Shown: positions 9,542-19,913, counted from the first letter of the stretch. The stretch is DNA of 64,000 nucleotides from Marinococcus sp. PL1-022 (GCF_033845285.1 NZ_JAWXCX010000001.1:945495-1009494), one strand, 5' to 3'. Program-made: numbers and translations. The notes: generated from the letters alone by a model not told the origin.

Positions 9542-9591
9542 TTGACAACGTTTTCAATATATTAGATACTTTGTTTAACGTTAAAACTTAC
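9542..9591 (+). promoter_or_regulatory. Promoter with overlapping cre site and XylR-type operator (second copy)
   Basis: TTGACA (9542-9547), 17 bases, GATACT (9565-9570). TGACAACGTTTTCA (9543-9556) is a cre-like site with the same single mismatch as the first copy. ACTTTGTTTAACGTTAAAAC (from 9568) repeats the first copy's operator half ACTTTGTTTAA. It drives the transporter-GH31-xylAB unit. Confidence 0.6.
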
Positions 9592-9606
9592 TTAAGGAGA
9601 GGGAAT

Positions 9607-10845
9607 ATGAAAAAACGTATGATAGGAATTAGCACATTATTATTGGGAGGGCTTTTGGCAGGCTGCGGCGGAGAAAGCAGCGGTGGAAGTTCAGAATCTG
9701 AAGGAGAAGTATTAGTTTGGAATTACTTCACTGGAAAACAAAAAGAATTATTTGATGAATTAGTCCAGGAATATAATGATTCTCAAGACGCCGTTACTGT
9801 TACTTCTGAATATGTTCCGTTTGACGAAATCAAAAAGCAGTTGTCTGTTGGTTCGGCAGGTGACACTCTTCCAGACATGGTTTTTGTAGATACAGTGGAT
9901 AATGCTGCTCTGGCTTCTCAAGGAGTATTAGCGAATATTTCAGATGAAGTAAATGAGTGGGGGGAGAAGGAAAATTTCCTGGAAGGACCAATGAAATCGG
10001 CAATCTACGAGGAAGAATATTATGGGTTGCCATTCGCGAGTAATGCACTGGGTTTATTTTACAACGAAGAAAAACTGGAGGAAGCCGGATTCGAAGAACC
10101 ACCTGAAACATGGGAAGAATTAAGCAGTTATTCAGAAACGTTAACCACAGATGAAACAACTGGGATGGCCCTATCTGGCGTTAAATCGGAAGAATCAACC
10201 TTTCAATTTTACCCTTTCCTTCTCTCTAACGATGTTGACTATCAATCTTTAGATAGTGCAGAAGCGAGTGAATCACTTGAGGTTTTGGATGAACTAATTG
10301 AGAACGGATACATGGACGACGGTGTTGTTAATGCGACTCAGGATGATTTAGCTCGTCAATTTGGCACTGGAGAAGTTGCTATGATGGTTAACGGGTCCTG
10401 GAACATAGAAAGATTAAAAGAAGAAAATGAAAGCTTAGAATTTAGCATAGCGCCTATTCCATCACCTGAAGGAAAAGATTCGGTCTCCACGCTAGGTGGG
10501 GAGAACCTGGCTTTAGTTGAAGGAGGAAACCAAGAGGAGTCATGGGAGTTTATGAGCTGGCTTTTGGAACCTGAACAGTTAACTGACTTTACAGCTGAAA
10601 CAAGTACTTTCCCTGCAAGAGAAGATATATTAAACGAAAGTGACAACTGGAGTGAAGATAAACATTTGAGTCAGTTCATTCCTATTTTAGAAAACGCTCA
10701 ACCAAGAGGCCCTTCGCCTAATTGGCCAAGCATTTCTTCACCTATCCAAGTGGCTATCCAGGAAGCGTTTACTGATTCAAAAACTCCAGAAGAAGCCCTG
10801 GAGGACGCGGCAGCTAAAGTAGAAGAAAATACTCAGAAGGAGTAG
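9607..10845 (+). CDS. ABC sugar transporter, substrate-binding lipoprotein (copy 2)
   Basis: Family-1 solute-binding lipoprotein of 412 residues; lipobox LAGC at about residue 20. It shares many blocks with the copy at 4931 (KQLSVGSAGDTLPDM, STFQFYPFLLS, RGPSPNWP), so one arose by duplication. AGGAGAGGG directly precedes the ATG. It is the first gene of an operon with two permeases, a GH31 enzyme and xylAB. The probable ligand is an alpha-xylosylated oligosaccharide such as isoprimeverose, by context only. Confidence 0.9.
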   Translation: MKKRMIGISTLLLGGLLAGCGGESSGGSSESEGEVLVWNYFTGKQKELFDELVQEYNDSQDAVTVTSEYVPFDEIKKQLSVGSAGDTLPDMVFVDTVDNAALASQGVLANISDEVNEWGEKENFLEGPMKSAIYEEEYYGLPFASNALGLFYNEEKLEEAGFEEPPETWEELSSYSETLTTDETTGMALSGVKSEESTFQFYPFLLSNDVDYQSLDSAEASESLEVLDELIENGYMDDGVVNATQDDLARQFGTGEVAMMVNGSWNIERLKEENESLEFSIAPIPSPEGKDSVSTLGGENLALVEGGNQEESWEFMSWLLEPEQLTDFTAETSTFPAREDILNESDNWSEDKHLSQFIPILENAQPRGPSPNWPSISSPIQVAIQEAFTDSKTPEEALEDAAAKVEENTQKE

Positions 10846-10851
10846 GTGAAT

Positions 10852-11802
10852 ATGGCAAATACGAGTGCGAAAAATTATGAGAACAAAGTAGAAAAGCAGA
10901 GTATCTGGAAAAAAGTTTTAAGCAATTGGCAGGGATATTTATTCGTTCTTCCAGCAGTAATCTACATGCTGGTGCTGATCGGATATCCCCTGATATATAA
11001 CTTAATTCTTAGTTTTCAAAATGTGAATTTAGCAGTTTTTAACGCTGGGGGTGCAGAATTTGTAGGTTGGCAGAACTACGTTTCGCTATTCCAGCAGGAC
11101 GTCTTTTGGATATCCCTGAAAAACACCATGGTATACACGGTTGGAAGCGTAGTCTTCCAATTTGTACTAGGATTTCTATTAGCTTTATTTTTTAGTATGA
11201 AATTTAAACTGGCTTCTTTTCTGAGAGGAGTAATGATGGTCAGTTGGTTGATCCCATTAACAATATCCGCATTGCTGTTTCGGTTCATGATGGGTGCTGA
11301 TGGAGGGATTGTGAACCAGTTCCTGCTTTCAATAGGACTGGTGAATCAACCAATTGAATGGCTGACAAGTCCGGATATTGCTCTATGGACGATTATACTG
11401 ACAAATATCTGGGTTGGAATTCCTTTTAACATGCTCCTGCTTTCTACCGGATTAAGCAGTCTTCCAGAAGAAATTTATGAAAGTGCCAGTCTGGATGGGG
11501 CGAATATATTCCAAAAATTTTATCATCTGACTTTGCCGCTATTAAAACCAGTAATACTAGTAGTCATGATGCTTGGTTTTATCTACACTTTTAAAGTTTT
11601 TGATTTAGTATTCGTTATGACCGGTGGCGGGCCGATTAATTCAACAGAAGTATTATCTACACTTGCGTACCGTTATTCATTCGATGATTTTGAATTTAGT
11701 ATGGGTGCTGCATCAGCTAATATATTATTTATTATCTTGTTTGCTATTAGTCTCGTATATTTATGGATGATTAATAGAGATAATAAGGAGGCAGGACAAT
11801 GA
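10852..11802 (+). CDS. ABC sugar transporter permease, MalF/UgpA type
   Basis: Inner permease subunit of 316 residues with six predicted membrane segments. The cytoplasmic EAA loop (EEIYESASLDGANIFQKFYH) that docks the ATPase is present near residue 205. AAGGAG lies 9 bases before the ATG. It follows the binding-protein gene by six bases and overlaps the next permease by four (ATGA), so translation is coupled. No ATPase gene is present in the cluster; a shared MsmX-like ATPase encoded elsewhere is inferred. Confidence 0.92.
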   Translation: MANTSAKNYENKVEKQSIWKKVLSNWQGYLFVLPAVIYMLVLIGYPLIYNLILSFQNVNLAVFNAGGAEFVGWQNYVSLFQQDVFWISLKNTMVYTVGSVVFQFVLGFLLALFFSMKFKLASFLRGVMMVSWLIPLTISALLFRFMMGADGGIVNQFLLSIGLVNQPIEWLTSPDIALWTIILTNIWVGIPFNMLLLSTGLSSLPEEIYESASLDGANIFQKFYHLTLPLLKPVILVVMMLGFIYTFKVFDLVFVMTGGGPINSTEVLSTLAYRYSFDDFEFSMGAASANILFIILFAISLVYLWMINRDNKEAGQ

Positions 11803-12620
11803 CGGGTAAAAGAAAAGAATGGCTCCTAAACATAATCGGAGTGGTTATCGTCTTCATATTTTTGTTTCCTTTTTTCTGGATGATTATCACTTCGTTTAAA
11901 ACTCAAAGCGAAATATTTCAGGTGCCGCCGACATTTTTACCATCGGAATGGAATATTTCGAGTTATCAAAGCATCTTTGCAGACGATGTATTAAGAAACT
12001 TTTTTAATAGCTTTTTAATAGCTTTTACTACGGCTATTTTAGTATTAGTACTGGCTGTGCCTTCTGCTTATGGACTTGCAAGGTTCAAGATAAAAGGCCT
12101 TGGCTTTTTCATTCTTATTTTCCTTGTGACCCAGATGCTTCCAGCTACCGTAGTTCTTACACCCCTTTTCATTATGTTTAATCAACTGGGCATATTAAAC
12201 ACTTATTTAGGCCCGATATTAGCAGCAGCTACATTGGGTGTGCCTTTCTCTGTACTGATTTTAAGAACATTCTTCCTGGACATCCCTTATGAGTTGGAAG
12301 AAGCAGCTACTATCGATGGAAGCAATAAGTGGCAGACTTTTATTAAAATCATCGTTCCCCTGGCTACTCCAAGCATAATTGTGTGTGGAGCTGTTTCCTT
12401 TTTCTTTGCCTGGGGAGACCTGATTTTCAGTATTACCTTTAATAGAAGTCAGGAATTATGGCCGCTGACGGCTGGTATCTATAATGCTATTGGAAGGTAT
12501 GGAATTGAGTGGAACTCGTTAATGGCGTTTGCAACTATTTCAGCACTTCCAGTGTTAATTATATTTATTTTATTACAAAAACGTTTAGTTAAAGGTTTGG
12601 CAAGCGGAGCTGTTAAGTAA
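11799..12620 (+). CDS. ABC sugar transporter permease, MalG/UgpE type
   Basis: Second permease subunit, 273 residues, six membrane segments, with EAA loop YELEEAATIDGSNKWQTFIK. It overlaps the previous permease stop by four bases (ATGA) and is followed 16 bases later by the GH31 gene. It forms the heterodimeric import channel with the upstream subunit. Confidence 0.92.
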   Translation: MTGKRKEWLLNIIGVVIVFIFLFPFFWMIITSFKTQSEIFQVPPTFLPSEWNISSYQSIFADDVLRNFFNSFLIAFTTAILVLVLAVPSAYGLARFKIKGLGFFILIFLVTQMLPATVVLTPLFIMFNQLGILNTYLGPILAAATLGVPFSVLILRTFFLDIPYELEEAATIDGSNKWQTFIKIIVPLATPSIIVCGAVSFFFAWGDLIFSITFNRSQELWPLTAGIYNAIGRYGIEWNSLMAFATISALPVLIIFILLQKRLVKGLASGAVK

Positions 12621-12636
12621 TGATGGAGGGACTTAT

Positions 12637-14967
12637 ATGAAGTTTTCGGATGGCAATTGGCTGACAAGGGAAGGGTATCAACTGTATCACCCTAACCATA
12701 TCACTGATTATGAAATTTCCAGGGAAGAAGTAATTATATACGCTCCGTGTAAACCAATACCTGATAGAGGAGCTACATTGGACGGGCCGTTGTTAACATT
12801 GAAAATATCTTCTCCAACGAGCAACGTGCTCACAATAAGAGTGTCACACTTTTTAGGAGGATTGGAAAAGCGGCCCGAATTAGAATTTATGGAAACAAAG
12901 CGTAACGAATTAACAGTAAATGATAATGATGAATGCTTAGAGATTATAACTGGCGATTTAAAAATGAAATTAAATAAACAGCAATGGCGGTTAGAATACT
13001 TTAATCAAGAACGAAAGATAACAGAAAGCCAAAATAAAAATCTCGCATATATCAAACACGTTTCTGGGAAAAGTTATATGAGAGAACAATTAAACATTGG
13101 TGTGAGTGAACATATTTATGGTTTGGGAGAAAGGTTTACTCCCTTTGTAAAAAATGGACAATCTATTGACTCATGGAACAAAGATGGGGGGACCAGCACG
13201 GAACAGGCTTATAAAAATATCCCTTTTTATATTTCAGATCGGGGATATGGTTTGCTGGTGAATCATTACGAAAACGTTTCTTATGAAATAGGCTCTGAAG
13301 AGGTGTCTAAATCACAATTCAGCGTTGACGGTGAAGAATTAGAATACAGCATTATTAACGGCCCGGAGCCTAAAAAGATTATAGAAAATTATACAGATTT
13401 GACCGGAAAACCAGCCTTGCCGCCGAAGTGGTCTTTCGGACTATGGTTAACTACTTCATTCACTACGAATTATGATGAAGAAACAGTAAATCATTTTGTT
13501 GATGGAATGAAATCCAGGAACATTCCTTTAAGTGTTTTTCATTTTGACTGCTTTTGGATGAAAGAATTTGAATGGTGTAATTTTGAGTGGGATGAACGAT
13601 TTTTTCCTGATCCAGAAGGCATGATCAAACGACTTAAAAATAAAGGACTATCCATATGTGTGTGGATCAATCCTTATATTGCGCAAAAATCCCCTTTATT
13701 TCAAGAAGGGAAGGAAAAAGGTTACTTTATTAAAACCAAAGGCGGCGACGTATGGCAATGGGATTTATGGCAGGCTGGGCAAGCAATTGTTGATTTCACC
13801 AACCCAGAAGCAAAAAAATGGTATCAAAGCAAGCTGGAAAAGCTGTTGGATATGGGGGTAGACAGTTTTAAAACAGACTTTGGTGAACGTATACCTGCCG
13901 AAAACGTAACTTATTACGATGGCTCTGACCCAGATAGGATGCATAACTACTATGCACAAATTTACAATGAAACAGTTTTTTCTCTGCTTAAAGAAAAAAA
14001 GGGGCAAAATGAAGCGGTGGTGTTTGCCCGGTCGGCAACCATAGGAGGACAGCGTTTCCCCGTTCACTGGGGAGGGGATTGTTACGCTACCTATGAATCA
14101 ATGGCCGAAAGCTTACGCGGAGGGTTGTCCCTGACTTCTTCAGGATTTGGATTTTGGAGTCATGATATCGGGGGATTTGAAAATACTGCAAGTGCCGACC
14201 TTTTCAAACGCTGGACTGCTTTTGGAATGCTTTCTACTCACAGTCGTTTACACGGCAGCAGTTCTTATCGGGTCCCGTGGCTGTTTGATGAGGAATCGGT
14301 AGAGGTTACGAAATTTTTCGCAGAGTTAAAAAACAAATTAATGCCGTATTTATATAATGAAGCCATACACACATCTGTAACCGGAATCCCTATGATGCAG
14401 CCTATGTATATGACCTTTCCGGATGAAAAAGAAACTACGTATTTAGATACGCAATATATGCTGGGGAGTGATTTATTAGTAGCGCCTGTATTTAATGAAG
14501 AAGGTAATGTGGATTATTATTTACCTGGAGGAAAGTGGACAAATTATTTCACTAAACAAACTATAATTGGGAAGCAATGGTTACGACAGCATTTTGATTA
14601 CTTCCAATTACCGTTGTATGTACGTCCTCATACGCTGCTTCCAATTGGAAGTACTAAAGAGCGGCCAGACTATGACTATAACGATCAAGTCTGTTTTGAA
14701 CTTTATGAGCCAACATTAAATAAGCCTTGTACAAGAGAAATTAAAGATAATGACAATAACACTCTGTTACATGTCGAAGTATTAAAAGAAAATTCCAGCA
14801 TGAAAATAGTTTGTAAACATAATGAACATAATACTGACTGGTCGGTATTGTGGGTTAACAGTCCAAAGATCTTTTGGGCAAAGGGAGCAAAAATTAATCA
14901 AAAAGATAATAATTACCTGATCACACCTGAAAATAAAGAGATTTTCATAGAATTGGAGGAATTATAA
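12637..14967 (+). CDS. Alpha-xylosidase, GH31 (YicI type)
   Basis: Intracellular exo-enzyme releasing alpha-linked D-xylose, 776 residues, no signal peptide. The nucleophile is Asp414 in KTDFGERIP and the acid/base Asp481 in HWGGDCYAT, both at almost the E. coli YicI positions (416, 482). The N-terminal beta-domain, central barrel and C-terminal beta domains of YicI are all represented by the length. GGAGGG precedes the start. It is directly followed by xylA, which would take the released xylose. The gene is strongly AT-rich; composition changes sharply right after its stop. Confidence 0.93.
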   Translation: MKFSDGNWLTREGYQLYHPNHITDYEISREEVIIYAPCKPIPDRGATLDGPLLTLKISSPTSNVLTIRVSHFLGGLEKRPELEFMETKRNELTVNDNDECLEIITGDLKMKLNKQQWRLEYFNQERKITESQNKNLAYIKHVSGKSYMREQLNIGVSEHIYGLGERFTPFVKNGQSIDSWNKDGGTSTEQAYKNIPFYISDRGYGLLVNHYENVSYEIGSEEVSKSQFSVDGEELEYSIINGPEPKKIIENYTDLTGKPALPPKWSFGLWLTTSFTTNYDEETVNHFVDGMKSRNIPLSVFHFDCFWMKEFEWCNFEWDERFFPDPEGMIKRLKNKGLSICVWINPYIAQKSPLFQEGKEKGYFIKTKGGDVWQWDLWQAGQAIVDFTNPEAKKWYQSKLEKLLDMGVDSFKTDFGERIPAENVTYYDGSDPDRMHNYYAQIYNETVFSLLKEKKGQNEAVVFARSATIGGQRFPVHWGGDCYATYESMAESLRGGLSLTSSGFGFWSHDIGGFENTASADLFKRWTAFGMLSTHSRLHGSSSYRVPWLFDEESVEVTKFFAELKNKLMPYLYNEAIHTSVTGIPMMQPMYMTFPDEKETTYLDTQYMLGSDLLVAPVFNEEGNVDYYLPGGKWTNYFTKQTIIGKQWLRQHFDYFQLPLYVRPHTLLPIGSTKERPDYDYNDQVCFELYEPTLNKPCTREIKDNDNNTLLHVEVLKENSSMKIVCKHNEHNTDWSVLWVNSPKIFWAKGAKINQKDNNYLITPENKEIFIELEEL

Positions 14968-14968
14968 A

Positions 14969-16303
14969 ATGCAATCATTTAACAACGTACCAACTATCAA
15001 TTTCGAGGGCGCCACTTCGGCCAATGACTTTTCTTTTAAGCACTATGACAAGGACGCGACCGTCATGGGGAAATCGATGGACGAATGGCTCCGCTTTTCA
15101 GTAGCCTACTGGCATACACATACGTTCGGCGGGGAGGATCCGTTTGGCGGACCGACGATGGAGCGCTCCTATCAGAAATACAGCGGCATGGATCTTGCGA
15201 AAGCACGGGTGGAGGCGAACTTTGAGCTTTTGAATAAGCTGGGCATCACCCGGTTTGCGTTTCATGACATTGATATTGCTCCGGAAGGTAATTCTTTAAA
15301 AGAAACCTATCAAAATATTGATACAATCACTGCCATGCTGAAGGATAATATGAAGGAACACGGCATCGGTCTTCTGTGGAATACGGCGAATATGTTTGTT
15401 GACCGCCGGTTTATGCACGGGGCGGCGACGACAAACAATGCAGACGTTTATGCCTATGCTGCGGCTAAAGTAAAGAAGCAGCTTGAAGTAGCTAAAGAGC
15501 TGGGTGCACAGAACTACGTGTTCTGGGGTGGCCGGGAAGGCTACGAGACTCTGCTTAATACCGATATGAAGCGCGAAATGGATAACCTGGCACGCTTCTA
15601 TCATATGGCGGTGGATTATGCGAAAGAGATAGGCTTTGAAGGGCAGATGCTGATTGAGCCAAAGCCGCGCGAACCAATGAAGCACCAGTACGACTTTGAT
15701 GTTGCTACAGCTTACGCATTCCTGCAAAAGTATGATCTCGACAGCCATTTTAAAATGAACATCGAATCAAACCACGCCACACTTGCCGGTCATACGTTTG
15801 AACACGAGCTCCGCTACGCAAGAGAAATGGACATTCTTGGATCGGTGGATGCAAACCAGGGCGACCTGCTGCTCGGCTGGGACACCGACGAGTTCCCAAC
15901 TGATATTTACGATGCGACCCTTGCGATGTACGAAATCCTGAAAAACGACGGCCTCGGTACTGGCGGCTTAAACTTTGATGCCAAGGTGCGGCGCCCGTCT
16001 CATAAGCCCGAAGACCTGTTTCATGCGCACATTGCAGGCATGGACACATTTGCCTACGGGTTAAAGGCAGCCTCCCAGCTGATCGAAGACCGTGTATTTG
16101 AAGACATTGTGGATGAACGCTACAGCAGCTTTGACAAAGGCGTGGGGAGTGACATTCTTGCCGGCAAAACAAGCTTTAAAGAGCTTGAAGCCTATGCCCT
16201 TGAACTCCAGGAGCCGATTGAGCACCAGTCGGGTAAACAGGAGCTTATTAAGGCAAAGCTGAACCAGTATATTTTAAACGCAAACAACAAAGTAAAAGTT
16301 TAA
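14969..16303 (+). CDS. xylA: Xylose isomerase
   Basis: Converts D-xylose to D-xylulose in the cytoplasm. The 444-residue length is that of the class II enzyme. Visible signatures: [48 protein letters not shown] and the metal site [19 protein letters not shown]. The ATG is one base after the GH31 stop, with GGAGGA 8 bases upstream inside the GH31 end. Its base composition (31 of 60 G+C in the row at 15061) is like the chromosomal backbone and unlike the gene before it (16 of 60 at 12961). Confidence 0.97.
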   Translation: MQSFNNVPTINFEGATSANDFSFKHYDKDATVMGKSMDEWLRFSVAYWHTHTFGGEDPFGGPTMERSYQKYSGMDLAKARVEANFELLNKLGITRFAFHDIDIAPEGNSLKETYQNIDTITAMLKDNMKEHGIGLLWNTANMFVDRRFMHGAATTNNADVYAYAAAKVKKQLEVAKELGAQNYVFWGGREGYETLLNTDMKREMDNLARFYHMAVDYAKEIGFEGQMLIEPKPREPMKHQYDFDVATAYAFLQKYDLDSHFKMNIESNHATLAGHTFEHELRYAREMDILGSVDANQGDLLLGWDTDEFPTDIYDATLAMYEILKNDGLGTGGLNFDAKVRRPSHKPEDLFHAHIAGMDTFAYGLKAASQLIEDRVFEDIVDERYSSFDKGVGSDILAGKTSFKELEAYALELQEPIEHQSGKQELIKAKLNQYILNANNKVKV

Positions 16304-16319
16304 GCAAAGAGGTGCTGGC

Positions 16320-17798
16320 ATGACTTACGTAATCGGAATCGATTTAGGAACGAGTGCAGTGAAATCGCTTCTTGTGAACAGAAGTGGCGAGGTGACAGCT
16401 TCTGTGTCAAAATCGCTGTCTGTCCAGCAGCCGGCTGCGGGGCATTCCGAGCAGAATCCTGATGTATGGGTGGAGCAGACAGAAGCATCGATTCAGGCAC
16501 TGCTTCAGGAGACAGGAATAAAGGCAGAGGAAGTGGAAAGCATCAGCTTCTCCGGCCAGATGCACGGCCTGGTGCTCCTGGATGAGACCGGCCGGCCACT
16601 GCGCCCGGCTATACTCTGGAACGATACAAGAACGTCGGAGCAGTGCGAAACGATCCGGCATACGATCGGGGAGAATGAACTGATTGAGGCAACACAGAAC
16701 ACAGTTCTTGAAGGCTTTACTCTTCCGAAAATGCTGTGGGTACAGGAGCACGAGCCGGAAATTTGGAGCAGGGCAGCGTCTTTTCTGCTGCCAAAGGACT
16801 ACGTCCGGTACCGGATGACAGGCAGTATGCAGATGGAACTCTCTGATGCGGCCGGGACGCTTCTGCTGGATGTGAAAGGAAAATCATGGAGCCGTACGAT
16901 GCGGGAAGGCTTTAATCTCTCCGCCTCGTTCTGCCCTCCGCTCATAGAATCCCACGAAAGTGCGGGACCCCTGACAAAGGAAGCGGCAGATAAGACGGGA
17001 CTCCATGAAGGAGTGAATGTTATAGCCGGTGGGGCCGATAACGCCTGCGGTGCTTTAGGAAGCGGAATTACAGAACCTGGGGAAGGCCTTTTAAGTATAG
17101 GGACTTCCGGAGTGCTTCTCGTGCCGGATCACGGCGAAGCGGTTCCGGATGGACGTCTGCATTATTTTAATCACGCATCTAAGGATCAGTATTATTATAT
17201 GGGAGTTACGCTTTCTGCCGGAAACAGTCTTCAGTGGGTAAAGGACAATTTGTTTTTTGACGAAACGATTGAAGAGCTGGTCGAACGGGCGTCCCAGGTG
17301 CCGGCGGGGGCAGAACAATTACTGTTCACCCCGTTTCTGACCGGTGAAAGAACGCCGTATATGGACGCAGGAATCAGGGGCAGCTTTATCGGACTCGATA
17401 TCCGTCATACGAGGGGACATATCGTCCGGGCTGTCATGGAAGGGATTACGTATTCTCTAAAGGAGTCTCACGAAATCATCCTTCAGCAGGGCTTTCAGAT
17501 AGATTCTCTTGTGTCTATTGGAGGAGGGGCAAAAAGCTCCTTTTGGCTTCAGATGCAGGCGGATGCCTTCGGGTGCCCTGTGCGTAAGCTCGCTCATGAA
17601 CAGGGGCCGGGGCTTGGGGCAGCAATGCTTGCGGCCTACGGCACAGGGTGGTTTACTACGCTTGAGGAATGCAAGAAATCGTTTGTCAAAGAGAGCGAAA
17701 CGTTTTATCCTGATCCGGAACAGTCGCTCATATATGAACAATCATTTCAGGCATATAAGAAAATTTATGCACAAACATCACCGTTAAAGATGTCATGA
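16320..17798 (+). CDS. xylB: Xylulokinase
   Basis: Phosphorylates D-xylulose to xylulose 5-phosphate for the pentose phosphate pathway. FGGY kinase, 492 residues: N-terminal GIDLGTSAVKSLLV phosphate-binding strand, GQMHGLVLLD with the expected xylulose-binding residues, GGADNACGALGSG, and C-terminal GGGAKSSFWLQMQAD nucleotide site. It follows xylA by 16 bases and ends the operon at a strong terminator. It has the GC-rich codons of the backbone. Confidence 0.96.
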   Translation: MTYVIGIDLGTSAVKSLLVNRSGEVTASVSKSLSVQQPAAGHSEQNPDVWVEQTEASIQALLQETGIKAEEVESISFSGQMHGLVLLDETGRPLRPAILWNDTRTSEQCETIRHTIGENELIEATQNTVLEGFTLPKMLWVQEHEPEIWSRAASFLLPKDYVRYRMTGSMQMELSDAAGTLLLDVKGKSWSRTMREGFNLSASFCPPLIESHESAGPLTKEAADKTGLHEGVNVIAGGADNACGALGSGITEPGEGLLSIGTSGVLLVPDHGEAVPDGRLHYFNHASKDQYYYMGVTLSAGNSLQWVKDNLFFDETIEELVERASQVPAGAEQLLFTPFLTGERTPYMDAGIRGSFIGLDIRHTRGHIVRAVMEGITYSLKESHEIILQQGFQIDSLVSIGGGAKSSFWLQMQADAFGCPVRKLAHEQGPGLGAAMLAAYGTGWFTTLEECKKSFVKESETFYPDPEQSLIYEQSFQAYKKIYAQTSPLKMS

Positions 17799-17802
17799 GT
17801 GG

Positions 17803-17836
17803 CAGGCAAAAGTCCGAAAAGGCTTTTGCCTGTTTT
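17803..17836 (+). terminator. Terminator of the xyloside operon
   Basis: Ten-bp stem CAGGCAAAAG/CTTTTGCCTG followed by TTTT. Confidence 0.85.
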
Positions 17837-17850
17837 AATAAAAAAATTAA

Positions 17851-17904
17851 TTGACGATTGCGGTCCGAAACGTTTTGGATTACTATGAAATGGAAGCGGT
17901 TTAA
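17851..17904 (+). promoter_or_regulatory. Possible promoter and cre-like site of the thuA pair
   Basis: TTGACG (17851) with TTGGAT 18 bases on is a weak promoter candidate. ATGGAAGCGGTTTAA (17890-17904) fits the relaxed cre consensus with one mismatch and would lie downstream of the start point. Confidence 0.35.
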
Positions 17905-17983
17905 TGACGAAGTCAGAGCAAAAAATTTTAACTGGTGTTGGCAGCGTATTCAGCAGACATTTAACGACTAGAGGAGGAATGGC

Positions 17984-18721
17984 ATGAATATTACCATCTG
18001 GAACGAAAACAGACACGAAAACAAGAACCCGGAAGTCGCAAAGGTCTACCCGAAGGGAATTCACGGGGCTTTGGCTGACTTTCTGAAGGATGAGGCGGAC
18101 GTTATACGAACGGCAACGCTTGATGAGCCGGAGCATGGACTTACAGAAGACGTGTTAAACGACACCGATGTACTGCTCTGGTGGGGACATATTGCCCACG
18201 ACGAGGTAGAGGATGCCATTGTCCGGCGCATTCAGAATCGCGTGCTGGATGGGATGGGTCTGATTGTGCTTCATTCCGGTCATCTGTCAAAAATATTTCG
18301 TACATTGATGGGAACAGGCTGCGACCTGAAGTGGCGGGAAGCAGACGAGCGAGAGCGGCTATGGGTCGTAGAGCCGGGCCATCCTATTACAGAGGACATC
18401 GGGGAGTATATTGAGATGCCAAAAGAGGAAATGTACGGCGAGCACTTTGATATTCCCGCGCCGGATGAGCTCGTGTTTATCAGCTGGTTTGAAGGCGGAG
18501 AAGTATTTCGAAGCGGCGCTACCTTCACACGGGGCCGTGGAAAGATTTTTTATTTCCGTCCGGGGCACGAAACGTACCCAACATATTATAATAAAGACAT
18601 TCAAACGGTGATTAAAAATGCTGTCCGGTGGTCGGCCCCGAAAAATACGCCGTTGCCCGTTTACGGTAACGCCAGTCCTCTGGAAGCCATTTCGAATAAA
18701 GATGTGGGGGAAAAAGACTAA
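17984..18721 (+). CDS. ThuA-like protein (trehalose-utilisation family)
   Basis: A 245-residue class-I-amidotransferase-like fold protein of the ThuA family: [17 protein letters not shown] and [13 protein letters not shown] motifs, and a C-terminal [16 protein letters not shown] signature. The family is tied to oxidation or remodelling of sugars, but the reaction is not established. AGAGGAGG precedes the ATG. Its stop overlaps the start of the next oxidoreductase (TAATG), a typical ThuA/ThuB-like pairing. The substrate is not known; proximity to the xyloside operon may be incidental. Confidence 0.85.
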   Translation: MNITIWNENRHENKNPEVAKVYPKGIHGALADFLKDEADVIRTATLDEPEHGLTEDVLNDTDVLLWWGHIAHDEVEDAIVRRIQNRVLDGMGLIVLHSGHLSKIFRTLMGTGCDLKWREADERERLWVVEPGHPITEDIGEYIEMPKEEMYGEHFDIPAPDELVFISWFEGGEVFRSGATFTRGRGKIFYFRPGHETYPTYYNKDIQTVIKNAVRWSAPKNTPLPVYGNASPLEAISNKDVGEKD

Positions 18722-19776
18722 TGGGAAAGCTGCAGATAGGCATTATCGGTGCAGGGGGCATCGCCCGGGGCAGGCATCTGCCCGCTTTTCAGCAGATTGA
18801 AAATGTGCGTGTAGCTGCTGTTTTTGATACAGATCTCAGCAAAGCAGGAGCTGCTGCAGAAGCATTTGATATTCCGGCTGTATACAGCACCGTGGAGGAA
18901 TTGCTGGAGCATGTCGAAGCAGTCATCATCTGTACACCGAACAAATTTCATGCAGAGCTTGCCGTGCAGGCCCTGGAAGCAGGGGTGCACGTGCTTTGTG
19001 AAAAACCGATGGCGATGACTACAGCAGAATGCCAGGATATGATTGATGCCTCCAGGCGTTCGGGAGCCGTATTAACGATTGGCTATCATTACCGCTACAT
19101 GAAGGAATCCCGCATGGCCAGACAGATGGTACAGGAGGGCGAAATAGGTGACCCGCTGGTTGTACGTCTTCAGGCAATGCGAAGACGGAAGGTACCTGGC
19201 TGGGGTGTGTTTACAAATAAAGAACTCCAGGGCGGAGGCAGTCTGATTGATTACGGCTGCCATCTGCTGGATCTGGCTCTCTGGCTTCTGGATGATCCAC
19301 AGCCCGTAGAGGTAAGCGGAAGAACCTACGACCGCCTGAGTAAAACCCCGGGCCAAATTAATGAATGGGGAGCTATCGATACGGAAAGCTTTTCTGTGGA
19401 GGACCATGTGACCGGCTATATTACGTTTGAAAATGGCATGACGCTGCTTCTGGAGTCATCCTGGGCGGCGAACATTAAAGAAGATAAAGAAGAGCTGAGC
19501 ATTTCCGGGGTCGACGGTGGCCTTCAGGTTTTTCCGCCCGAACTGTACCAGTCAAAATTCGGTTCCATGATGAGTGTGGAGCCTCACTTAACAAGCTATG
19601 AGCGTGAAGACGTGCTGCAGGCGAAAAACTTTACAGACGCGTGTCTGGGGCAGGCGGAGGTCGTTGTGAAGCCCGAGCAGGCACTGCGCGTCACCCGGAT
19701 TATCGAAGCTGTTTATGAAAGCAGCAGAACTGGAAAAAGCGTTCGTCTGGATAATGTGTACGCCGACGAAATATAA
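18721..19776 (+). CDS. Gfo/Idh/MocA family sugar oxidoreductase
   Basis: NAD(P)-dependent dehydrogenase of 351 residues acting on a sugar or cyclitol. The N-terminal Rossmann motif GAGGIARGRHLP and the catalytic CEKPMAMT (EKP) motif at about residue 97 are present, followed by the C-terminal alpha/beta domain with GGGSLIDYGCHLLDL. It is translationally coupled to the ThuA-like gene by a one-base overlap. The exact substrate cannot be told. Confidence 0.9.
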   Translation: MGKLQIGIIGAGGIARGRHLPAFQQIENVRVAAVFDTDLSKAGAAAEAFDIPAVYSTVEELLEHVEAVIICTPNKFHAELAVQALEAGVHVLCEKPMAMTTAECQDMIDASRRSGAVLTIGYHYRYMKESRMARQMVQEGEIGDPLVVRLQAMRRRKVPGWGVFTNKELQGGGSLIDYGCHLLDLALWLLDDPQPVEVSGRTYDRLSKTPGQINEWGAIDTESFSVEDHVTGYITFENGMTLLLESSWAANIKEDKEELSISGVDGGLQVFPPELYQSKFGSMMSVEPHLTSYEREDVLQAKNFTDACLGQAEVVVKPEQALRVTRIIEAVYESSRTGKSVRLDNVYADEI

Positions 19777-19800
19777 GCATCCATCCGGGTGCTTTTTTAT
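19775..19800 (+). terminator. Terminator after the ThuA pair
   Basis: AAGCATCC/GGGTGCTT stem with one wobble pair and a T-run; it begins at the stop codon. Confidence 0.75.
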
Positions 19801-19913
19801 TTTAAAGCAGTTCTTAAGAAAGAATTTTTCTAATTTTTAATGAATAGTCGTTTGAATGCAGACAGAGAGGGAAAGAGAGGATTGTATTACTACAGAAGGG
19901 GGACTTACTAATT

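Noticed and set aside
15296-16172. Two minus-strand frames opposite xylA
   Set aside because: Shadows of a GC-rich gene with strong codon bias; xylA motifs are unambiguous on the plus strand.
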